Below are positions 6,102-12,537 of a stretch of 13,795 bases of DNA, one piece after another. The DNA is taken from assembly GCA_003541445.1 (NCBI GenBank), contig DPMO01000065.1, forward strand, positions 1 through 13,795, given 5' to 3'. Position numbers and translations under genes: made by a program. Origin of the DNA: Clostridiales bacterium (lineage in GTDB: Bacteria > Bacillota > Sulfobacillia > UBA995 > UBA9673). The stretch's first letter is position 1. The number at the start of each line of letters is the position of its first letter. Under the pieces are notes generated by a model. It was not told where the DNA came from, ran no database searches, and saw only the letters and a program-made list of their open reading frames with translations.

Positions 6102-7425
6102 GGGCAAGATAACCCTCGTCCAGAAGAAGCGGCTCCTGCCTCTGCCCGGCGAGGTGCTGGTGAAGGAGGGCCAGGAGGTCGAGCCGGACACCCCTGTGGC
6201 CAAGATAAGCCTCCGCCCGGGCATCCCGTGGGTCATCCCGGTGGCCAGGCTCATCGGGGTCAAGGACAGCGAGCTCTCCGAGTGCATGCTGAAGAAGGTG
6301 GGCGACGAGGTCAAGGTCAAGGAGATCATCGCCCGCGGCAAGGCCGGCGGCATCTACGGGACCAAGGAGCTCGAATCCCCCACCGACGGCATCATCGAGG
6401 ACATCTCCGACAGGTCGGGCCGCGTCGTCATCCGGGAGGTCTTCGGCAAGGAGGAGCCGCCGGTGGACTTCGACGTGGCCTTCGACCTCGGCTGCCGCCC
6501 GCGCGACCTCGAACGGTTCATGATCGCCAAGGTGGGTGACGAGGTCAAGCGGGGCGAGATCATCGCCAAGAAGGGCGACGCTGCCGCCTACTACACCCGG
6601 ACGTCCAAGGCGCCCGTCTCGGGAATCATCACCGACATCAACTACCAGACCGGGTTCGTGACCATCTCCCGCCCCTTCAAGGAGGTCGTCGTAAGCGCCT
6701 ACCTCAAGGGCAGGGTGGCCTCGATCATCCCCCAGAGGGGTGCGGTCATCGAGGTCCCCGCGGTGCGCCTGACGGGGATCTTCGGGGTCGGGCACGAGAG
6801 GCACGGCGTCTTGAAGGTCCTCGTCGACGGGCCGGGGGACGTCCTCGAGCCGGACATGATCCCTGAGGACTGCGAAGGGCAGATCCTGGTCGGAGGGTCC
6901 CTGGCGACCAACAAGGCCATCGAGCGGGCCCTGAAGGCCGGGGCGGCCGGACTGATAACCGGCACGGCGAGCTACCTCAACGTCGTCGAGTCCCTCCAGG
7001 TGAAGCTCGGTGTGGGCATCACCGGCCAGGAGGACATCGACATGACCCTCATCCTCATGGAGGGCTTCGGAAAGCTGGACATGCGCCAGGATGTCTTCGA
7101 GACCCTCAAGGCCCTTGAAGGCTGTCTGGCCTGCATAAACGGGGCCACGCAGATCCGCGCCGGGGCCATCCGGCCGGAGATCATCGTTCCGTTCCCCGAG
7201 TACACAGGCGAGTTCGCCGAGACCGAGGTCTTCTACGAGGACCTCCAGGAGGGCCTGCGGGTGCGGGTGATCAACGAGCCCTACTTCGGCCGCAAGGGGA
7301 GGATTCTCGAGCTGCCCCGCCAGCCGCAGGTCATCGAGTCCGAAGCCAAGGTTCCTGTGGCTGTGGTGGAGCTCGACGACGGCGAGAAGGTCGTCGTCCC
7401 GCGGGCGAACGTGGAGATTCTGTGA
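6073..7425 (+). CDS. Barrel-sandwich repeat protein with KOW-like C-terminus (B1)
   Basis: This is a 450-residue soluble protein of unknown function. The N-terminal half has biotinyl/lipoyl-like barrel-sandwich segments with the GDEVKxxEII pattern. Residues about 57-123 and 135-200 are a clear internal duplication (KKVGDEVKVKEIIARG against AKVGDEVKRGEIIAKKG). No lipoyl or biotin attachment Lys motif is evident. A central domain (about 205-375) contains GIFGVG, a Gly-Gly-Ser helix start, GITGQED, MEGFG and NGATQIRAG. The C-terminus (about 395-450) resembles a KOW/SH3 barrel and ends VPRANVEIL. Start GTG 6073 has a purine-rich site at 6052-6063; an in-frame ATG at 6040 lies deeper inside mutL1 and is less likely. 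B2 (10449-11567) is a paralog lacking one of the duplicated repeats. Coupling to mutL1 suggests a physical partner. Confidence 0.7.
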   Translation: MASSVSSAVEGKITLVQKKRLLPLPGEVLVKEGQEVEPDTPVAKISLRPGIPWVIPVARLIGVKDSELSECMLKKVGDEVKVKEIIARGKAGGIYGTKELESPTDGIIEDISDRSGRVVIREVFGKEEPPVDFDVAFDLGCRPRDLERFMIAKVGDEVKRGEIIAKKGDAAAYYTRTSKAPVSGIITDINYQTGFVTISRPFKEVVVSAYLKGRVASIIPQRGAVIEVPAVRLTGIFGVGHERHGVLKVLVDGPGDVLEPDMIPEDCEGQILVGGSLATNKAIERALKAGAAGLITGTASYLNVVESLQVKLGVGITGQEDIDMTLILMEGFGKLDMRQDVFETLKALEGCLACINGATQIRAGAIRPEIIVPFPEYTGEFAETEVFYEDLQEGLRVRVINEPYFGRKGRILELPRQPQVIESEAKVPVAVVELDDGEKVVVPRANVEIL

Positions 7426-7486
7426 GCCGCTCATAACCCGGCCGGCGCCAGTGTATCCTTCCCGGCGGAACCAGGATCCGGGGGGG

Positions 7487-7921
7487 ATGCCGGTGTCGGA
7501 CCAAGGCGCACGCGGTCGGGGCGCGCCCGGGGGCGGGAAGGACAGGCCCGCCCTCTGGCGGCTGTTCCGCGAACGGCTCGATGCGGCGGGGTGGCTCGTC
7601 GATGCACCCGAGGCGCACCGGAAGGAGAAGGAGGCCGACATCGTGGACGGCCTCGCCCAGGAGGTGTCGCGCACGGGGTTCGGGGCGGTCGGCATCTTCC
7701 TCGCGGAAGGGCTGAAGCCGCTGTCCTTCATCACCGCGCAGGGGCTTCACTTCCTGACGCCCCACCTGGGCCTCCTTCTGGGGAGCCAGCGCGTCTCGAA
7801 CGTGGCCTGTCTCCTGGAGGACCGGGCCAACCTGGAGCGCCTGGCGCGGCGTCTCGAGGAACTGGAAGAACAGAGAAGAGCCCGGCCCCAAGACGGTCGG
7901 GGCACCCGGGAGCCGGATTAG
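7487..7921 (+). CDS. Small helical protein A1, paralog of A2
   Basis: This is a 144-residue protein of unknown function. A Gly/Arg-rich disordered start is followed by a conserved helical core (about residues 50-130): a LAQEV helix, a hydrophobic helix with FLAEGLKPLSF, GLHFLTPHLG and a final charged helix with LLEDRANLERLARRLEELEEQ. The core aligns block by block with the next gene (LAQ, FLE, P, LHxLxPxLG, LLxDxxNL, RLxExE), so the two are paralogs. The hydrophobic middle could touch a membrane but is too short and broken for a clear transmembrane helix. ATG 7487 directly abuts the GGGGGG run at 7481-7486; GTG 7493 would give better spacing, and upstream GTG 7451 has no site. It lies 61 bases after B1 in the MutL cluster. 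Confidence 0.65.
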   Translation: MPVSDQGARGRGAPGGGKDRPALWRLFRERLDAAGWLVDAPEAHRKEKEADIVDGLAQEVSRTGFGAVGIFLAEGLKPLSFITAQGLHFLTPHLGLLLGSQRVSNVACLLEDRANLERLARRLEELEEQRRARPQDGRGTREPD

Positions 7922-7989
7922 GCCGGGACGGGCCGCGGCGGGCGGTGGCCCCGACAGGAAACGCGCCGGGCGGCGAGAACTCTCGCTGG

Positions 7990-8003
7990 GGAGGTGCCTA
8001 CCT
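7990..8003 (+). promoter_or_regulatory. Ribosome binding site deciding a TTG start, inside an inverted repeat
   Basis: GGAGGTG (7990-7996) lies 6 bases before TTG 8003. The in-frame GTG at 7994 falls inside the site and cannot be served by it, so TTG 8003 is chosen. AGGT (7992-7995) is complementary to ACCT (8000-8003), whose last base is the first of the start codon, so a four-pair hairpin could hide both site and start. Confidence 0.45.
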
Positions 8004-8479
8004 TGGCTGAGGGCGACCTGCCCCCGCTGTTCGACATCACCCCTGAACAGCGGGACAAGATGATAGAAGACCTCGCCCAGAAGATATTCAAGCTAGGGAT
8101 GGCTACTCCGGCCATCCTCTTCCTGGAGACGCACCGGCCGTTCTCGCGTATCGCCGGTAACGCCCTGCATGTCCTTTCTCCCGCTCTCGGCACCATCGTG
8201 CCGCTGGTGGACCACTACGGGGTCCTTCTGAACGACCCGAAGAATCTTGACATACTTATCGACCGGCTGCACGAGATGGAGCAGGAGCGGGTCAAGCAGG
8301 AGCGGATGCTCCGCGAGGAGAGGCGGGCCAGGGCGAGAGCGCGCAGGCTGAAGCTTCTCGGCTTCGACCCCGACAAGCCCGAGGAGCCCGGTGCGGACCG
8401 ACCGCGCCAGGACCCCCACGGGGGCCCGCCAGGGCGGCGGGGTCAGGCCGCAGGGGACGAGACCGAGCAGAAGACCTAG
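8003..8479 (+). CDS. Small helical protein A2, paralog of A1
   Basis: This is a 158-residue protein of unknown function. The core (about residues 15-95) has the same order as A1: LAQKIF, the hydrophobic segment PAILFLETHRPFSRIAGNAL, HVLSPALG, LLNDPKNLDILIDRLHEMEQER. It is followed by a strongly basic helix (EERRARARARRLKLLG) that could form a coiled coil or bind nucleic acid or phospholipid, then a disordered charged tail. The basic arm is absent from A1. The TTG start is fixed by GGAGGTG 6 bases upstream. The gene lies 81 bases after A1 and about 100 before mutL2. Its position between the two MutL copies suggests A proteins belong to the same machine. I know no biochemical role for the family. 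Confidence 0.7.
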   Translation: MAEGDLPPLFDITPEQRDKMIEDLAQKIFKLGMATPAILFLETHRPFSRIAGNALHVLSPALGTIVPLVDHYGVLLNDPKNLDILIDRLHEMEQERVKQERMLREERRARARARRLKLLGFDPDKPEEPGADRPRQDPHGGPPGRRGQAAGDETEQKT

Positions 8480-8490
8480 AGCCGTGACAA

Positions 8491-8530
8491 CGGCCTCCGG
8501 CCGACCGAGGGCCCGGGCGCTCCCGGGCCC
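8491..8530 (+). other. Two adjacent GC-rich hairpins between A2 and mutL2
   Basis: CGGCC (8491-8495) pairs with GGCCG (8499-8503). Next, GGGCCCGGG (8509-8517) pairs perfectly with CCCGGGCCC (8522-8530) around the loop CGCT. No T-run follows. This may be an intrinsic terminator of the high-GC type, an attenuator, or an mRNA processing site separating expression of mutL2-B2 from the genes before it. Confidence 0.45.
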
Positions 8531-8578
8531 GGGCGGGGACCGGGGTGCCGCTGGGGAGAAACCGAGAGGGGGAAGGAG

Positions 8579-10435
8579 ATGGCCCGCACCAAACACGGTC
8601 CCGGCAAGGAGATTCGTTCCATCCTCGCCACGGACTGCGGAAGCACGACGACGAAAGCCATTCTCATCGAGAAACGTGACGGGGTCTACCGTCTCATCGT
8701 CCGGGGCGAGGCCCCGACGACCGTCGAGAAGCCCTTCGAGGACGTCACGGCCGGCGCCCGCAACGCCATCCGGGAGATCGAGGAACTGACCGGCCGCAAG
8801 CTGCTCGGCGATGACGGCGTCCTGACGCCCCACAAGGGCGATACCGGTGTGGACATCTTTCTCTCAACGTCCAGCGCCGGCGGCGGGCTGCAGATGATGG
8901 TCGCCGGCGTCGTCAAGACCATGACCGCCGAGAGCGCCGAGAGAGCGGCGCTCGGAGCGGGAGCCATAGTCATGGACGCCATCGCCGTGAACGACGGGCG
9001 GAAGCCCCACCAGAAGATCGAGCGCATCCGCAACCTCCGCCCGGACATGATCCTCCTTTCGGGCGGCGTGGACGGCGGGACCAAGAAGCACGTCGTGGAG
9101 ATCGCCGAGCTCATCGCCGCCGCGGAGCCGAAGCCCAGGCTCGGCATCGGCTTCAAACTGCCCATCATCTTCGCCGGCAACAAGGATGCCGTCCCCCACA
9201 TAGAGGAGACTCTCGGCGAGAAGATGGACCTTCGCGTGGTGCCGAACCTCAGGCCTGTACTGGAGAGAGAGGTCCTCGGGCCCGCACGCGAGGAGATTCA
9301 CAACCTTTTCATGGAGCACGTCATGGCCCAGGCCCCCGGCTACGACAAACTGATGAAGTGGACGCCCGTCCCCATCATGCCCACTCCGGCCGCCGTCGGG
9401 AGCCTGGTGGAGGCGGTCGGCAAAGAGAACGGCATCACCGTCATCGGTGTGGACATCGGAGGGGCGACGACAGACGTCTTCTCCTACTTCAAGGAGACGT
9501 TCAACCGCACGGTGAGCGCCAACCTCGGGATGAGCTACAGCATCTGCAACGTCCTTCTGGAGGCGGGCCTGGACCGCATCAAGAGGTGGCTCCCCTTCAA
9601 GGTGGCTGACGCCGAACTCCGCAACCGCATCCGCAACAAGATGATCCGTCCGACCACCATCCCGCAGACCCTCGAGGAGCTTATCATCGAGCAGGCCATC
9701 TCCCGCGAGGCCCTGGCGATGGCCTTCGAGCACCACAAGACCCTGGCCACGGGGCTCAAGGGCATCCACCGCGGCGGGACGATGGACCGGTTCGTAGACC
9801 AGGCCCAGGTCGGGGCTGAGAGCCTCATCGACATGAAGGACCTCGGGCTCCTCATCGGCAGCGGCGGGGTCCTGTCCCACGCCCCCAGGCGCATCCAGGC
9901 CGCCCTGATGCTCATCGACGGCTTCCAGCCCGAGGCCGTCACGCCCCTGGCCGTCGACAGCATCTTCATGATGCCGCAGCTCGGGGTGTTGGCCACGGTC
10001 CATCCGCAGGCCTCGGCCCAGGTCTTCGACCGCGACTGCCTGATAAGGCTCGGGACCGTCGTTGCCCCGGTCGGGCCCGCCCCCTCGGGCCGTGAGGGGC
10101 CGGTGCAGGTCGTCCGGGTGAAGGTCACGCTCCCCGACGGGCAGACCCTCGAGGAGAGCGCCGCCTACGGCGAGATGAAGCGCATCCCGGTCCCAGAGGG
10201 GGCCAAGGTGAGGCTCCGCGTCGAGCCCAGCCGGGGTTATGACGTCGGCGCCGGGCCGGGCCACAGGGTCGAGAGGGAGGTCGACGGCGGAGTCTGCGGG
10301 ATCATCCTCGACTGCCGCGGCCGCCCCCTCGTGTTGCCCGAGAACGACGCGGAGCGGTCCGCGAAGCTCCTGGAGTGGTTCCGCGCTCTGGACGTCTACC
10401 CCCAAGAGCCGCTCGCCGGACTAGTCGAGAGTTAG
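8579..10435 (+). CDS. MutL/GlmL-family actin-like ATPase (MutL2)
   Basis: This 618-residue paralog of MutL1 is colinear with it from end to end. Motifs are phosphate 1, ATDCGSTTTK (17-26); STSSAGGGLQMMVAG (96-110); SGGVDGG (161-167); phosphate 2, VDIGGATTD (291-299); TVSANLGMSYSICNV (311-325); adenosine-type GSGGVLSHAPRR (427-438); and AVDSIFMMP (458-466). The C-terminal extension, with GIILDCRGRPLVLP and a final helix ending DVYP, is shared. It differs from MutL1 around residues 390-415 and ends PLAGLVES without the basic amphipathic tail. The start is ATG 8579; a purine run with GGGG at 8568-8572 serves it. B2 follows after 13 bases. No mutase gene is present. Two near-identical ATPases suggest a heteromeric assembly or two specialised chaperones for one target; both are inference. 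Confidence 0.85.
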   Translation: MARTKHGPGKEIRSILATDCGSTTTKAILIEKRDGVYRLIVRGEAPTTVEKPFEDVTAGARNAIREIEELTGRKLLGDDGVLTPHKGDTGVDIFLSTSSAGGGLQMMVAGVVKTMTAESAERAALGAGAIVMDAIAVNDGRKPHQKIERIRNLRPDMILLSGGVDGGTKKHVVEIAELIAAAEPKPRLGIGFKLPIIFAGNKDAVPHIEETLGEKMDLRVVPNLRPVLEREVLGPAREEIHNLFMEHVMAQAPGYDKLMKWTPVPIMPTPAAVGSLVEAVGKENGITVIGVDIGGATTDVFSYFKETFNRTVSANLGMSYSICNVLLEAGLDRIKRWLPFKVADAELRNRIRNKMIRPTTIPQTLEELIIEQAISREALAMAFEHHKTLATGLKGIHRGGTMDRFVDQAQVGAESLIDMKDLGLLIGSGGVLSHAPRRIQAALMLIDGFQPEAVTPLAVDSIFMMPQLGVLATVHPQASAQVFDRDCLIRLGTVVAPVGPAPSGREGPVQVVRVKVTLPDGQTLEESAAYGEMKRIPVPEGAKVRLRVEPSRGYDVGAGPGHRVEREVDGGVCGIILDCRGRPLVLPENDAERSAKLLEWFRALDVYPQEPLAGLVES

Positions 10436-10448
10436 GGGAGGAGACGAG

Positions 10449-11567
10449 ATGGCTCACGCTTACACGCCCGGCCTCAAGGTCACCGACAATATCGTGCTCC
10501 GCAAGGAGCGCCGCCTGCCCATCCTCGGCGAGGTCCGGGTGGGGCTCGGCGACACGGTCAGGCCGGACACGGTGGTCGCCGAGACGGAGCTTCCAGGCGA
10601 CCCGCAGACCCTGAACGCAGCCAACGTCCTCGGACTTCTACCCATGGAAGTCCCCAGCCACATGCTGAAGAAGGAGGGCGACAAGGTCAGCGAGGGGGAG
10701 GTCATCGGACGGGCGTCAAGCCTCTTCGGACTCATCAAGAGGCAGCTCAAGGCGCCGTGTGACGGGACCATCGAGAGGATCTCCGAGGTCTCGGGCCAGG
10801 TCACCCTGAGGGAGCCCCCGGTCCCCCTCCAGATAACCGCCTACATCCACGGCACCATCGTCGAGGTCCTGCCCCGCGAAGGTGTCGTCATCGAGACCGA
10901 AGGAGCCTTCATCCAGGGCATCTTCGGGGTCGGCGGCGAGACGTTCGGGACCATCCGCTTCAGGGCCGCCGGTCCGGACAAGCCGCTGACAGCGGCCGAC
11001 ATCGACGACTCCTGCAGGGACGGCATCGTCGTCGGGGGCAGCCTGATGACCGGTGAGGCTATCGCCAAGGCCGCCAAGGTCGGCGTGAGGGCCCTCGTCG
11101 CCGGGGGCATCATCGACACGGATCTCGTCGAGTACCTGGGCTACGACATCGGGGTGGCCATCACCGGCCAGGAGGACGTGCCGACGACCCTCATCGCCAC
11201 CGAGGGCTTCGGTCCGATGCGCATGGCCGACAAGACCTTCGAGCTCCTCAAGAGTCTGGACGGCTACGAGGCCTCGGTCACCGGAGCCACCCAGATCCGT
11301 GCCGGGGTCATGCGGCCGGAGATCATCGTCTCGGGCTACCGCGCCAAGAAGAAGCGGAAGGCCGAGGCGTCGGCCGGGCTCGTCCCGGGGACACCGATAC
11401 GCCTCATCCGTGAGCCGTACTTCGGGCTCCTGGGTGAGGTCGTCGAACTCCCGCCGGAGCTCGTGGTCATCGAGACAGAGGCCAAGGTGCGCATCCTCAA
11501 GGCCCGGCTCCAGAGCGGCGAGATAGTCACCGTCCCGCGCGCGAACGTAGAGATCCTCGAGAGCTAG
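10449..11567 (+). CDS. Barrel-sandwich protein with KOW-like C-terminus (B2)
   Basis: This 372-residue paralog of B1 has unknown function. The N-terminus (about 10-125) has one full barrel-sandwich unit with KKEGDKVSEGEVIGRA and a second half-motif, CDGTIERISEVSGQVTL. The central domain (about 130-295) shares GIFGVGGE, VVGGS, AITGQED, TEGFG and TGATQIRAGVMRPEIIV with B1. A basic linker, RAKKKRK (298-304), precedes the KOW-like barrel (about 313-370), which ends VPRANVEIL as in B1. It is 78 residues shorter than B1, which matches loss or gain of one barrel-sandwich repeat. ATG 10449 lies 5 bases after GGGGAGGAG. It starts 13 bases after mutL2, repeating the mutL-B pairing at 4191-7425. KOW domains elsewhere bind RNA or protein; no target is evident here. 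Confidence 0.7.
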   Translation: MAHAYTPGLKVTDNIVLRKERRLPILGEVRVGLGDTVRPDTVVAETELPGDPQTLNAANVLGLLPMEVPSHMLKKEGDKVSEGEVIGRASSLFGLIKRQLKAPCDGTIERISEVSGQVTLREPPVPLQITAYIHGTIVEVLPREGVVIETEGAFIQGIFGVGGETFGTIRFRAAGPDKPLTAADIDDSCRDGIVVGGSLMTGEAIAKAAKVGVRALVAGGIIDTDLVEYLGYDIGVAITGQEDVPTTLIATEGFGPMRMADKTFELLKSLDGYEASVTGATQIRAGVMRPEIIVSGYRAKKKRKAEASAGLVPGTPIRLIREPYFGLLGEVVELPPELVVIETEAKVRILKARLQSGEIVTVPRANVEILES

Positions 11568-11767
11568 CCCGCCGCGGCCGGGCGCGGGCAGAGCCCACGG
11601 CCGGCCCGCGGAGCCGGACTCTCACTGCCGAACGTCGAGGAAAGAGGAGGGCCGCCGGCCGGCGGTCCTTCCGCGTCTCTCAGAGGCTCTCAAGCCGCCG
11701 AGGCAGGGTCCATCCGCCCGCCGGACGAATACCCAGCGAAAGCACAGCCTGGGGAGCTGGTGAACCG
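11568..11767 (+). terminator. Structured 3' end of the MutL cluster
   Basis: This 200-base gap holds no gene. Right after the B2 stop, CCGCGGCCGG (11572-11581) pairs with CCGGCCCGCGG (11601-11611) with one bulged base, and GGGC/GCCC (11586-11596) forms an inner stem. A second stem runs from 11646 to 11671: GGGCCGCC (11649-11656) and GGCGGTCC (11661-11668) around GGCC, extended by three more pairs, two of the eleven being G-T. Neither is followed by a T-run, so these fit the T-less terminators of GC-rich genomes rather than the classical type. The second half is probably the promoter region of the next gene; I see no clear -35/-10 pair. Confidence 0.5.
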
Positions 11768-12478
11768 GTGTCTAGAGAGCAGCTCTCTCTCTTCGGTCTG
11801 CCGCCCGAGCCGGCGCCCGGGTCCAGCGAGGACGGACGAGGACCGGACCAGGCCGGGGGCGGCGGAAGCGTCGGCGTGAGGGACGTCCGGACGCTCCTCG
11901 AGGCCCTGGGCGCCGAGGCGGCCCGGTGCCGTGCGTGCGGTCTCCGGGACACCTGTCGCGGTGTCGTCTTCGGTGAAGGTGACCCCGAGTCGGGCATCAT
12001 CCTGGTCGGGGAAGCCCCGGGCGGTGTGGAAGACGAACTCGGTCGGCCGTTCGTCGGCCCCGCCGGCCAGCTCCTCGACCGGATACTGCTGGCCGTCGGC
12101 TTCCGTCGGGAGCAGGTCTACATAACCAACACGGTCCTCTGCCGGCCGCCCGGGAACAGAGTCCCCTCGCCCGAAGAGGTGGCCGCCTGCCGGCCCTGGC
12201 TCGACCGGCGTCTGGCCATCATGAAGCCGGACATAATGGTCTGCCTGGGGGCGTCGGCCGCCCGGGCCGTGCTGGGCCGCGACCTGCGCATCACCCGTGA
12301 CCGCGGGCGCTGGCAGACCCTCGGGCGGATGAAGGTCATGCCCACCTTCCACCCCGCGGCCCTCCTCCGCGACCCCTCCAAGAAGCGGGCCGTCTGGGAG
12401 GACATGAAGGCGGTCAGGGCGGAATGGGAGAGACTGCGGGCCGGCGGCCCCCCGGAGAGCGAGGGGCGCACAGCCTGA
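11768..12478 (+). CDS. Family 4 uracil-DNA glycosylase with N-terminal clamp-binding motif
   Basis: This enzyme removes uracil from DNA to start base-excision repair. The 236-residue product has the family 4 signatures: four Cys for the 4Fe-4S cluster (C54, C57, C125 and C141, in a CRAC pair and a C-X15-C pair), catalytic motif A, GEAPGGVEDELGRPFVG (81-97), the YITNTVLCRPPGNR segment (118-131) and motif B, HPAALLR (195-201). Residues 5-9 read QLSLF, the bacterial sliding-clamp binding pentapeptide, joined to the catalytic core by about 27 Gly/Pro/acidic residues that look disordered. GTG 11768 has only a weak site, GGGGAG at 11751-11756, 11 bases away, but the clamp motif is encoded right after it, which supports this start. 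The next gene follows after 59 bases, probably in the same transcript. Confidence 0.93.
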   Translation: MSREQLSLFGLPPEPAPGSSEDGRGPDQAGGGGSVGVRDVRTLLEALGAEAARCRACGLRDTCRGVVFGEGDPESGIILVGEAPGGVEDELGRPFVGPAGQLLDRILLAVGFRREQVYITNTVLCRPPGNRVPSPEEVAACRPWLDRRLAIMKPDIMVCLGASAARAVLGRDLRITRDRGRWQTLGRMKVMPTFHPAALLRDPSKKRAVWEDMKAVRAEWERLRAGGPPESEGRTA

Positions 12479-12504
12479 GAATTGAAGGCCCGGCCCGAGG
12501 CCAC

Positions 12505-12517
12505 GCTACGACGTAGC
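12505..12517 (+). other. Small intergenic hairpin before tsaE-tsaB
   Basis: GCTAC (12505-12509) and GTAGC (12513-12517) form a five-pair stem with loop GAC, just upstream of the ribosome binding site GGAGGT (12525-12530). There is no T-run. It is a minor structure and may be chance. Confidence 0.2.
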
Positions 12518-12537
12518 CCCCGACGGAGGTGAGGCCC

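Noticed and set aside
6082..7734. Long open frame on the - strand, 550 codons
   Set aside because: It lies opposite B1 and A1, is rich in Asp/Leu/Gly/Arg as expected from antisense GC-rich codons, has no recognisable motif, and B1 has a clear paralog and ribosome binding site.
7487..8479. A1 and A2 as one gene broken by a frameshift
   Set aside because: Each has its own complete core, its own start and stop, and A2 has a strong ribosome binding site; they are duplicates, not halves.
8864..10405. Long open frame on the - strand, 513 codons
   Set aside because: It is antisense to mutL2, whose motifs and paralogy are unmistakable; the translation is typical shadow composition.
4191..11567. Glutamate mutase operon
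   Set aside because: MutL homologs are present, but no mutase catalytic subunit, no cobalamin-binding subunit and no methylaspartase-like gene is seen.
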